64,000 bases of DNA from contig NZ_PNEO01000001.1 of the NCBI RefSeq assembly GCF_002870125.1, forward strand, positions 1-64,000. The letters run 5' to 3'. The translations under genes and the position numbers were made by a program. Of the stretch, positions 16,662 through 24,152 are shown in pieces; position 1 is the first letter of the stretch, and every line of letters starts with the position of its first letter. The notes under the pieces were generated by a model, which was given only the letters and a program-made list of their open reading frames with translations, did no database searches and was not told the origin of the DNA. The DNA comes from Burkholderia sp. WAC0059. GTDB taxonomy: Bacteria > Pseudomonadota > Gammaproteobacteria > Burkholderiales > Burkholderiaceae.

Positions 16662-17846
16662 TTAGTCCGACATGAAGTGGGCGACGGCTTCCAGCCGCGA
16701 GTGCTGTACGCCGGACGAGCGATCGCATTCCGGGCACGATAGCTCATAGCCGTCGTCGGCTTGCGATAGTTCGGGCTCTCCGTCCCGGCATTTGGGGCAA
16801 TGCGGGGGGAGTTCGACATGGCCATCCATTACGGTTCCGATTCGGGCCAACTCGTCCTTGCGTAGCCGGCCGGAAGCCGCCAATGAAGACACGACGCCGG
16901 CCACCGAAGCATCGACGCCCGAGCGGTCGCGTAACGCAGCGACTTGGCGGGTCAGGATATCGATCTCGTCGCTGCGCTCGCGCAATTGGGCATCGAGCCG
17001 GTCGCCGCGCGCCTTGGCGGCCGCCAGTTGCTGGATGTAATCGAATTCCTTGCGGCTTGCCTCTCGCTGGGCCGTCTGCCACGTGGACGACATTGAACGC
17101 AGCGAGTCGAGTTCAACCAGCATTGGCTTGACGCGTCGCTCCGCTTCGCTGAGCGCATCCTTGATCTGCTGCGCGTAATGTTCGGTGCGTTCGCGCAGTT
17201 CTCTGTTCAGGGCATCGATGCGGTCATGCAGGGTTGCGTTGGCCGACAGCTCCGCGTCGATTCGCTTGCGCAAAACTTCATTCTCGTTTTCCAGACGGTG
17301 CGCCGTCGCCTGCCATCCGTCCTGTTCGCGACGGTCGTGCGCGGTGGAAGCAGCCAATTGCGCTTCGAGTTCGCGAACTCTCGTCCATGCGGTTTCTGCC
17401 TGGGCTTCGCTACGTTGCAGCATGCCCTCGGCCGCTTCGCGACGACTCTCGGCATCGCGTACGCGCTGTTCCATTCCAGCGGATGCCGCCTGCATCTCCG
17501 TCCGTTCGCCTTCGAGTGTACTGCGCGCCTGAGCCAGCGCTGCGTCGAACAGCAGGCCCAGCAGTTCTCCGGCCTGCTCCTCGAGCATGGGCGGAATTGC
17601 CCCGCCGCCGATACGCACTTTCGACGCGTTGCGAATTCTCTGCCAGAACAACTCGATGTCTTTCGGGATGTCGCTGGCGCTACCGGTTTGCGTCAGTTCC
17701 CGAACCGAGGCCATCGATGGACGAATACCCAGGTCGAAAAACAACCGCTTGCAGGCGTGTAGCGACAACTCCTGACGCTTCGCGCCATTCTTGCGCAGCA
17801 CATCGAGTTCCTCGCGAATGGCGAACCGCTCGTCATTGACCGTCAT
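16662..17846 (-). CDS. kfrA: KfrA-like coiled-coil DNA-binding protein with zinc-ribbon tail
   Basis: A 394-residue protein. Residues about 1-115 resemble the KfrA N-terminal DNA-binding domain of plasmids (LRKNGAKRQELSLHACKRLF). Residues about 115-320 are one long alanine- and glutamate-rich coiled coil. The C-terminus has CPKC, 17 residues, then CPEC: a probable zinc ribbon not usual in KfrA to my knowledge. KfrA proteins are self-repressed and support partition of low-copy plasmids by forming filaments. Position beside the iterons fits this. The start has GAGG upstream. Confidence 0.75.
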   Translation of the reverse strand: MTVNDERFAIREELDVLRKNGAKRQELSLHACKRLFFDLGIRPSMASVRELTQTGSASDIPKDIELFWQRIRNASKVRIGGGAIPPMLEEQAGELLGLLFDAALAQARSTLEGERTEMQAASAGMEQRVRDAESRREAAEGMLQRSEAQAETAWTRVRELEAQLAASTAHDRREQDGWQATAHRLENENEVLRKRIDAELSANATLHDRIDALNRELRERTEHYAQQIKDALSEAERRVKPMLVELDSLRSMSSTWQTAQREASRKEFDYIQQLAAAKARGDRLDAQLRERSDEIDILTRQVAALRDRSGVDASVAGVVSSLAASGRLRKDELARIGTVMDGHVELPPHCPKCRDGEPELSQADDGYELSCPECDRSSGVQHSRLEAVAHFMSD

Positions 17847-17889
17847 CCGGGCCTCGAAAAAGAAAACACTTGTTGATCATAACAAATCG

Positions 17890-17905
17890 TGTATTGATTG
17901 ATACA
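17890..17905. promoter_or_regulatory. Inverted repeat upstream of kfrA-like gene
   Basis: TGTAT and ATACA flank a 6-base centre 44 bp before the start codon of the kfrA-like gene. A related palindrome lies at 18025-18039, and TTGTTGATCATAACAA at about 17870-17885 is also near-symmetrical. KfrA of plasmids represses its own promoter, so these are the best candidate self-regulatory sites. Confidence 0.5.
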
Positions 17906-18024
17906 GCTTTGCTGATCGATGGCGCAGCGGCACGAACTTCTGCTGCGAGCGGCCGGAAGCGTTCGTCTATCGCGATTGCAGGATCTGGTCGGTGTGGTAA
18001 GCCTGGTTGGCACGACGTGGATGA

Positions 18025-18039
18025 ATGTATTTAATACAT
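18025..18039. promoter_or_regulatory. Second TGTAT/ATACA palindrome
   Basis: ATGTAT-TTA-ATACAT, a perfect 6-bp inverted repeat in an AT-rich patch, followed within 20 bases by another AAATACAT. It shares its half-site with the element at 17890-17905, suggesting the same binding protein. Confidence 0.45.
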
Positions 18040-18422
18040 CAAATAACGTTACTTTAAATACATTTTTGGCCATTTGGACATCGTGGCCTGGCGTTTAGCC
18101 AGATGGTGGAAAATTTTTTGTCTGGGGTCTTCTTGAGGCGTGAAACATCTGACCCGATTGCGCTAAGTCTTTGTCATTAAAGGAATTTAAGGAAGCCCTC
18201 GGTTTTTTAAAGTTGTTTCACGGAAGTTCCTCTACGGCCTTGTATCTGTGGTTGAAATGCCCTTGGGGGCTTGCCCAAGGTTTGGGATGGAAGGTGTGGG
18301 CAATTTTTCTGAAACTCTCAGGCAGGGTCGTTGAGAGTAATAAAAGTAAACACCCTTGATACTTGTTGAAAAACGTTAACGCCTCGCCATATCCTTATCC
18401 AGCAAGGCTTAGCGGGGAGCGA

Positions 18423-19761
18423 GGTGATGCTTTGCGGGATAGTGGGTGAGCTTCTGCGGGACGGTACCGTGATTGGGTTCAGGAGTGATGGGGAGCAGTT
18501 GCAGGAAGGGTCGTGAGCGGATTCGGGGCTGCTTCGGCTAGGCTGTATAGGCAAAGGTGAGGAATTACGGGATCAGACGTGCGTTATGCTCCCGAGTAGC
18601 TTACCTGGGGCGAATGTTGGGTGACCTGTAGTGGTGAGCGGATACGGGGAGCCGATATGTTGGTGTCTGGAGCGAGATTCTGGAGCGCTTTGAACTTGAG
18701 GTGAGATCTCCCGGGAAGAAACGGCAAACAGAGGTGAGATTTTTCGGGGGATGTCACCGGTCTGCCCTGGCCTTGGGCCGGCTGGCCTCCATAGGTGAGC
18801 GTTTTCAGGATCATGGGTGACGAGGGACGCCGCTCGCGATTTTTCGTTGGCAATAGGTGGGAGCCTTGCCCCGCTAAAGGTGAGCTTTCTCGGGACCTTA
18901 CCGGGGATTGGCGCTTGCGAGGCATTCATATTGAGGTGAGCCTTTTCGGGGTGTCTTCGTTGTAGTCTGGCCGGCGGATCAAAGAGCTAATCCATAGTAA
19001 GTTTGCGTTCACTTACTCTAAGATGGCGGTATACAGCGATAGGTGAGTTCCATCTGGCACGCTTCGAGCGTTCGATGGTGAGGAAATACAGGATTATCAG
19101 TTAATGAATCGCCAGGAGCTCTTCGTTGCGCCGCGATTTGCTACTGGTGAGCTTTTACGGGATATGAAGACACCGATGAAGTACTCGAAGTGCCACGGGT
19201 AACTATCCGGATCGATTGAATTTTTAGGCATCGTTCTCCGGAAGGTGAGTTTTTGCGGGAGCTGGCCTGGGAGGCTTCCGCTTTGGGCAAGGTTCGGGCA
19301 TTACGCCCCAAAGGTGAGGGTTTTCGGGGGTATCTCGGGTCTCTCCGGATAGCTGACCTCAGCCTAGGCTTGGTGGAATGGGCGTACCGCGTTTTCCTGA
19401 GGTGAGCCTTTTCAGGAGGCAGGCTGACAGGTTGACATAACGCAAGGTCGACGGAGCGGGCGATCCGTCGATCCTGATCTGCCGGTGATGGTTTCTCCTT
19501 ATCTTTCAGGACGTTCGGAGCAGGTGCCCATCGGGCTTGGGCAGCGTCGTAGATATGAGACAGTTTGAAAGTGAGGGGATACAGGAGAATCAGGGGCGAT
19601 GTCCTGGCTTGTCGGAAAGTGGGGGATCGGAGCGATCCGGCGACGGACAACGATGGGCGGTGTGCCCCGGCAAAAATATAGGTGAGTCTTTACGGGAATG
19701 ATTCGCGGTGAGCACCAGATTGGGGGCCTGAATCACCTGGAATGGTGAGGTCGTTTCTGTA
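18423..19761 (+). repeat. Iteron array: about 17-19 direct 18-bp repeats
   Basis: Direct repeats of consensus GGTGAG-N2-TTT-N-CGGGAN, all on the plus strand. Starts: 18423, 18445, 18512, 18556, 18633, 18700, 18733, 18794, 18879, 18935, 19042 (weak), 19077, 19146, 19244, 19313, 19401, 19570, 19681 and 19744 (weak). GGTGAG is nearly invariant; the centre and end vary. Spacing from start to start runs from 22 to 169 bp, unlike the regular spacing of most plasmid iterons. Rep_3-family initiators bind such repeats. The last copy lies 57 bp before the repA ATG, where Rep binding could repress repA. Confidence 0.9.
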
Positions 19762-19817
19762 GACGGCTATCACCGCAGACGGTATGCTGTCGGCAGAATC
19801 CTCTTCGACTCCGACGC

Positions 19818-21176
19818 ATGGTTACGAAGCGCGTAAAGAAGACCGATGTGGTGAGCCCCAGTTCGGCCGAGCTGCGCAAGGCCGTCGAGGCGATCGCCAT
19901 CCAGCCCAAGAGCGGCAAGATTACCTTGCTGACCCGCAAGCTGTTCAATGTCCTGCTGGCGGTTGCCCAGCAGGCCGACGAGTCGGGCGATACCTATCGC
20001 GCGCTGCTTTCCGACATTGTGGCCAATTCTGCGTTCGATTCTAACGATACGGCGCTCGTCAAGGAGCATCTGCGGCGCATGGTGTCGGTGCAGGTCGAAT
20101 GGAGTCAGGGTACGTCGAGCCAGAAACCCGGGCGCAAATGGGGTATCTCGACGCTGATTGCCGACGCCGAAATTCTCGAAGATCCGGCGACCCGTCGCGT
20201 CTGGGTCGAATTCTCGTTCGCTCCAAAGATCAAGAAGAAGCTGCTCGACCCGGTTCAATATGCCCGTTTGAGTCTGCAGTTTCAGAGTCAGTTGCGCAGC
20301 AGTGCCGGGTTGGCCCTGTACGAGATTTGCGTGCGCTACCTGACGAATCCAAGCCATCTGACGATGCGGGAAACGTGGGAATGGTGGCGTCCCATCCTGT
20401 CGGGTACGCCGGACACGGAAGCAGGCGACGAGGCTAAACGCGAGTACAAGTATTTCAAACGCGACTATCTTCGGCCGGCGATCGCGGAAGTCAACGCCGT
20501 GACGAACATTTTCGTCGAATTGATCGAGCATCGCGAAGGTCGGCGCGTGGCTGAGATCCAGTTCCGGGTATCCGAACGGAAACAACCGATGCTGGCGCTC
20601 GACGAGCATCCGAACGTGTTCGACAGCACGCTCGTTGATCGCATGGTCAAAATCGGCATCTCGCTGAAGGAAGCGCAGTCGCTATATGCCGATAGCGAGG
20701 AAAATCGCATTCGTGCCGCGCTGCAGATGACCGAGCAGCGCATGCGCAGTACCACCCTGCCCCCCGTGCGCAGTGCCGCCGCGCTTTTCAAGGATGCGCT
20801 CAAGAAGGGTTATGCGCCGCCGGTCGAGGATGTGCCCGCTTCGGGAACGGCAAGGATTGCGGCAGGCGCGGCGGTGCCCGCGGACGATCTCAAGGCTCGT
20901 CTGCTGGGCGAATATGCAGCCTACCGACGCAAGGAAGCTCAGGCGTTGTACAACGAGCAGGGGGAGACGGGACGCGAACTGGCGCGTCGCTCATTCGAAG
21001 AGGATGAGCTGCCGGCGCTGGGGGCGCATATGCGCGACGACTGGCGTCGTCGCGGGCTGGAATCGAAGCTGGCCGAAACGGCGTTTTTTGACTGGCTCGC
21101 CCGCAAGACTTGGGGTGAGCCGACCGATGGCGATCTGCTCGCCTTCACCTTGAGCCAGTCCCGGGCGGCGGCGTAG
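19818..21176 (+). CDS. repA: Replication initiator protein, Rep_3/RepB family
   Basis: A 452-residue initiator. Residues about 20-270 form the paired winged-helix Rep_3 fold (ITLLTRKLFNVLLAVAQQAD near residue 35, LYEICVRYLTNPSHLTM and EYKYFKRDYLRPAIAEVN). The C-terminal 180 residues are a longer helical part than in small plasmid Reps. It should bind the iterons just upstream, open the origin and load the replisome. ATG at 19818 begins MVTKRVKKTDVV. It converges on parB with a 10-bp gap. This rep-parB-parA set is typical of Burkholderia secondary chromosomes and megaplasmids. Confidence 0.93.
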   Translation: MVTKRVKKTDVVSPSSAELRKAVEAIAIQPKSGKITLLTRKLFNVLLAVAQQADESGDTYRALLSDIVANSAFDSNDTALVKEHLRRMVSVQVEWSQGTSSQKPGRKWGISTLIADAEILEDPATRRVWVEFSFAPKIKKKLLDPVQYARLSLQFQSQLRSSAGLALYEICVRYLTNPSHLTMRETWEWWRPILSGTPDTEAGDEAKREYKYFKRDYLRPAIAEVNAVTNIFVELIEHREGRRVAEIQFRVSERKQPMLALDEHPNVFDSTLVDRMVKIGISLKEAQSLYADSEENRIRAALQMTEQRMRSTTLPPVRSAAALFKDALKKGYAPPVEDVPASGTARIAAGAAVPADDLKARLLGEYAAYRRKEAQALYNEQGETGRELARRSFEEDELPALGAHMRDDWRRRGLESKLAETAFFDWLARKTWGEPTDGDLLAFTLSQSRAAA

Positions 21177-21186
21177 CGGTTTCCGG

Positions 21187-22257
21187 TTATTGAAACTGCA
21201 ATATCTGCTCGATTTGCCGCAGGATGTCGTCGCGCCGCTCCTTTTCCAGTCCCTTGAGCCGCAATTCCAGTCGGTCGTCACCGTAAGACTTCAGATCTCC
21301 GACGGATACTCCGCCGAGCTTGATCTCGAGACGCCGGGCATATCGCTGGCGGCTCGAGGGTGTGGCGTTTTCCTGATCGCTGCTGGCCCGTCCCTTGACG
21401 ATGTCGGCAACCTGGCGGGTACTCAGATCGTCGGACAGAATCCGGTTAATCAGGCGCAACGTGGCATCGGTGCCGCGTGCGGTGTGATAACGCCCGACCT
21501 GGTAGGCCATGTTCGAACCGAAGCGGTCCGGTCGCGCGACCATTTCCTGCATGATCGCTTCCGGTAATTTCGCGATCGACAGGGCTACGGCGATGGTCGA
21601 TTCGTCTAGCCCCAGGTGCTCGGCCAATTCTCTCTGGCTTTGGAAGTAATTTTCTTCGAGGAAGCGCTTCCAGACGACCGCATTGTCGAATACGGTTTGC
21701 GAGTCGCGTTGAACGTTGAGATCGTAGCCGAGCTTGTAGCTTTCGATGCCAATCGGCAGATCGACGACGATTGCCTTGACGGTCTCCTTATTCGCTTCTC
21801 TCAAAGCGCGAACGCGTCGCCCGCCATCGCTGACGAAATAAGTGTCGGGATTGGCGTAATCCGGAATGACGTGAATGGCCTGTTGTTGCCCCTGCTTCGC
21901 CAGATTGACCGCAAGCTCTGCAATCGACGATTTCAAATAGAAATGACGCGGATTGAACGGGCTGGCCTTGATGGCCTTGAGCGGTAATTCGATGACCTGC
22001 CCCGGTTGATATCCCTGCCCGGTTCGCCATACGCGATATTCGGGCGACTCGCCTTCGACGCGAAGGGTCTGTGCGTCGTCTTTCACGTTGGATCGCGATT
22101 CAGGCTGCGGCGAGTGTGCCGTTGCCTCGGTTGCTTTCCGCTGGTCTTGCTCGACGAGCCCGTCGATTGCATTCAGACGATCGAGCGCGGTCCGCTTTTC
22201 GCTGCTGCTCTTGTCGGGGCGAGCCTGGAAGCCTTTTGCCAGTTGGGAAGGTTTCAT
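21187..22257 (-). CDS. parB: Partition protein ParB
   Basis: A 356-residue centromere-binding protein. Residues about 80-180 are the ParB N-terminal CTPase domain (VIELPLKAIKASPFNPRHFY, and FVSDGGRRVRALREAN, the variant of the arginine-rich box). A helix-turn-helix follows at about 200-235 (SQRELAEHLGLDESTIAVAL), then a dimerisation tail. It binds the parS palindromes and acts with ParA to place sister origins. ATG at 22257 begins MKPSQLAKGFQARP. A parS lies in the 24-bp gap to parA. It ends facing repA. Confidence 0.95.
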   Translation of the reverse strand: MKPSQLAKGFQARPDKSSSEKRTALDRLNAIDGLVEQDQRKATEATAHSPQPESRSNVKDDAQTLRVEGESPEYRVWRTGQGYQPGQVIELPLKAIKASPFNPRHFYLKSSIAELAVNLAKQGQQQAIHVIPDYANPDTYFVSDGGRRVRALREANKETVKAIVVDLPIGIESYKLGYDLNVQRDSQTVFDNAVVWKRFLEENYFQSQRELAEHLGLDESTIAVALSIAKLPEAIMQEMVARPDRFGSNMAYQVGRYHTARGTDATLRLINRILSDDLSTRQVADIVKGRASSDQENATPSSRQRYARRLEIKLGGVSVGDLKSYGDDRLELRLKGLEKERRDDILRQIEQILQFQ

Positions 22258-22265
22258 TCGGGGGC

Positions 22266-22281
22266 CTTTATGCGCATAAAG
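22266..22281. repeat. parS site 1, between parA and parB
   Basis: CTTTATGCGCATAAAG, a perfect 16-bp palindrome. From memory the partition site of chromosome 2 in the Burkholderia cepacia complex is GTTTATGCGCATAAAC, so 14 of 16 bases match. It fills most of the gap between the two genes. Confidence 0.9.
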
Positions 22282-22944
22282 TCAGGGGAGCATCGCCGCG
22301 ATCTCGTCGGCGCATGCACGTATTTCGGCACTGGCGAGCTTTGCGCCTCGGTCCGTCATCTGAAGAACCGTCTGTCCGAGCGCCATTGCCTGCTTGTAGG
22401 CTTCGCGGGTGGGGATTTGTGTTTTGAGTAAAGGAAAGCCGAGCTCTTCCAGGGCACGCTTCAATTCCCGGGTGAGCATGCGTTTCTCTTCCGTCTTGTT
22501 GAGTAGAAATACGGCCCGCAAGTCTTCGTTCATAACCTGGGCTTGCTGCACCAATTTGACCAATCCCACACTGGACCAGTAATCGGCGGGCGAAGAGGAT
22601 GTCGGGATGACGGCAATCGTCGCGGCCAGCAGGACAACGCCCGAAACCTTCTCGGTGATCGACGGTGGACAATCGACCACGATGATGTCGTAATCCCCGA
22701 TGAATTTTTTGATTTCCCGGTGAATTTGGCCGCCGGCCTCGGATAGATTGACCACGGGAAACGGGATGCCATTCTCTTCGTCTGTCGATGCACTGGCCCA
22801 GTGAATAAGGGTGTTTTGTCCGTCCGCATCGACGACCAGGACGCGCTTGCCTCTTTCGTGGAAGGCCGCACCAAGATGCATGGCGATTGTGCTTTTGCCG
22901 ACCCCACCTTTTTGCTGCGTGATTGCAATGATTTCCGCCGCCAA
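22282..22944 (-). CDS. parA: Partition ATPase ParA
   Basis: A 220-residue ParA/MinD-type ATPase without an N-terminal DNA-binding domain (the short type). The deviant Walker A is KGGVGKST (residues 12-19), Walker A' is VLVVDADGQ, and Walker B is IIVVDCPPS. It forms ATP-dependent gradients on the nucleoid that pull ParB-parS complexes apart. The reading frame requires a TTG start at 22944, with AAGGGGAT upstream; no ATG in frame gives a complete Walker A region. Upstream lie two more parS sites. Confidence 0.95.
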   Translation of the reverse strand: MAAEIIAITQQKGGVGKSTIAMHLGAAFHERGKRVLVVDADGQNTLIHWASASTDEENGIPFPVVNLSEAGGQIHREIKKFIGDYDIIVVDCPPSITEKVSGVVLLAATIAVIPTSSSPADYWSSVGLVKLVQQAQVMNEDLRAVFLLNKTEEKRMLTRELKRALEELGFPLLKTQIPTREAYKQAMALGQTVLQMTDRGAKLASAEIRACADEIAAMLP

Positions 22945-23045
22945 TTCATATCCCCTTTTTCTCAGGATTGTTGAATTCTACAGAAGAAAAAAGCGATTTC
23001 AATGTTTGTTGCAGCATTCGTTGTGTATTAGCCATCTGGCTTACG

Positions 23046-23061
23046 GTTTATGCGCATAAAG
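23046..23061. repeat. parS site 2
   Basis: GTTTATGCGCATAAAG, one end base short of perfect symmetry and 15 of 16 bases identical to the remembered Burkholderia chromosome 2 site. It lies 102 bp upstream of parA. Confidence 0.9.
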
Positions 23062-23226
23062 CTACAGCAGTATTCTCGGCAGCGGCATGTTGGGGCGCGG
23101 TTTGTGGATTGCCTGGCTCGTTGTGTGCGGGTGTGAGCCGGTTTGGGTGGCGGGAGGAGATGCTCTGGCGAATACGTTCCGGCTGTTCCTTGATCGGCTG
23201 GTTGGGATTCAGGCGGAAGGTCTTAT

Positions 23227-23262
23227 CTGGAAGGTGCTTTATGCGCATAAAGCACCTTCCAG
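23227..23262. repeat. parS site 3 inside a perfect 36-bp palindrome
   Basis: The core CTTTATGCGCATAAAG (23237-23252) is extended on both sides by CTGGAAGGTG and its exact complement CACCTTCCAG, so 18 + 18 bases are perfectly self-complementary with no loop. The other two parS copies lack this extension. It lies in the 620-bp gene-free space between parA and arsC. Confidence 0.9.
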
Positions 23263-23297
23263 TTGACGAGCGTTCCGCGAGTTCATTGGGCGGCGGG

Positions 23298-23360
23298 TTA
23301 TCTACACTAGATGCTTATGGTTGCAGGTTAATTTAAATTTTAAATAAAACTAAAATTGAA
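23298..23360. other. AT-rich segment with a DnaA-like box
   Basis: TTATCTACA at 23298-23306 differs by one base from the DnaA box TTATCCACA. About 20 bp later comes a run of 31 bases with almost no G or C (23329-23359). This could be a melting region or simply a promoter. The rest of 22945-23564 holds parS sites 2 and 3 and the promoter of parA. Confidence 0.4.
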
Positions 23361-23564
23361 GGAGGTGTGTGGGAAATGAATCTAACCCTGCGTTATGCAT
23401 CCAGTTGATCACCCTGCACAGATTGCACCTGCCTACCTCTTCCTTGAGTTCAAGTGTCGCCATAACAAGGAAAGGAGAGGGGTAAACTCATCACGGTCCC
23501 GCTAGATCGATCCGGTTCCATATAGCGATCGACCCGCTTGCCTGCCGAATAAATCGCTCCTTCC

Positions 23565-23927
23565 ATGATCACCATCTATCACAACCCTCGTTGCTCGAAA
23601 TCTCGCGCGACCTGCGACCTGATCGCTAACGTTCTGAACAACGACCGGAATGAACACGTCGAAATCGTCGAATACCTGAAACAACCGCTTTCAGTCGAAC
23701 AATTAAAGAAACTTCATGCGATGCTGGGTGGTTCGGTGCGCGAGATGATCCGGTCCGGCGAAGCGGAATATAAGGCGCTGAACCTCGATGCCCAGGACGT
23801 GACCGAGGAGATGCTTTACGAATCGTTGGCGAATCATCCGATCCTGCTGCAACGGCCTATTGTCGTGCGTGACGGCCGGGCGGTAATCGGTCGACCCGTC
23901 GAAAACATCAGGACATTGTTCGCCTGA
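23565..23927 (+). CDS. arsC: Arsenate reductase, glutaredoxin type (ArsC)
   Basis: A 120-residue thioredoxin-fold protein starting MITIYHNPRCSKSRATCDLI; Cys10 in PRCSKSR is the catalytic residue of glutaredoxin-linked ArsC, and RPIVVRDGRAVIGRP near residue 92 is the substrate-site segment of this family. It reduces arsenate to arsenite, although some members act on other thiol substrates. There are no arsB or arsR genes nearby. It is an isolated gene next to the partition locus. Confidence 0.9.
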   Translation: MITIYHNPRCSKSRATCDLIANVLNNDRNEHVEIVEYLKQPLSVEQLKKLHAMLGGSVREMIRSGEAEYKALNLDAQDVTEEMLYESLANHPILLQRPIVVRDGRAVIGRPVENIRTLFA

Positions 23928-24052
23928 TTCACGCGAGCCATCTGGAATCCTTTCCTTTTGCCATTCGCGTCAGGCCGCTCGCGGAATCACGATGCGCCAG
24001 GGCCCAATGCCGATCTGACGGAATGCCTGATGCCGCCGGCGAATGCCGGAGA

Positions 24053-24087
24053 TTGTCCACAAGGTTCTCAACAGAAACTGTGGATAA
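24053..24087. promoter_or_regulatory. Pair of DnaA-box-like sequences
   Basis: TTGTCCACA at 24053-24061 (one mismatch) and TGTGGATAA at 24079-24087 (perfect DnaA box on the minus strand) face each other 17 bp apart in the 225-bp gap between the arsC and sensor-kinase genes. They may help host DnaA act at this origin, about 4.3 kb from the iterons. Confidence 0.5.
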
Positions 24088-24152
24088 CTACCGGGACGGC
24101 TTCGTTATTCACAACATGGCCAGCCCGGGAAATTGAATCGGCATCCTTGCGT

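Larger units (their letters stand above)
17847..19817. other. Replication origin region of the secondary replicon
   Basis: This is about 2 kb without a credible gene between the kfrA-like gene and repA. It holds AT-rich segments at about 17860-17910 and 18020-18070, palindromes near the kfrA start, an imperfect DnaA-like TTATCCAGC at about 18392, and the iteron array. Base composition is clearly poorer in GC than the flanks at 18000-18400. A 62-codon TTG frame at 18171 lacks support. The whole arrangement is that of a Rep/iteron origin. Confidence 0.8.

Noticed and set aside
18255..18290. GC-rich inverted repeat (CCTTGGG/CCCAAGG) in the origin region as a terminator
   Set aside because: No T-run follows on either strand at the right distance and no gene ends nearby.
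18171..18359. A 62-codon frame with lower GC inside the origin region
   Set aside because: It needs a TTG start without a ribosome site and shows no recognisable protein features; the region is better read as origin DNA.
23379..23408. A 9-residue frame after GGAGG upstream of arsC, possible leader peptide
   Set aside because: The spacing is long, no attenuator hairpins follow, and arsC starts about 160 bp later.
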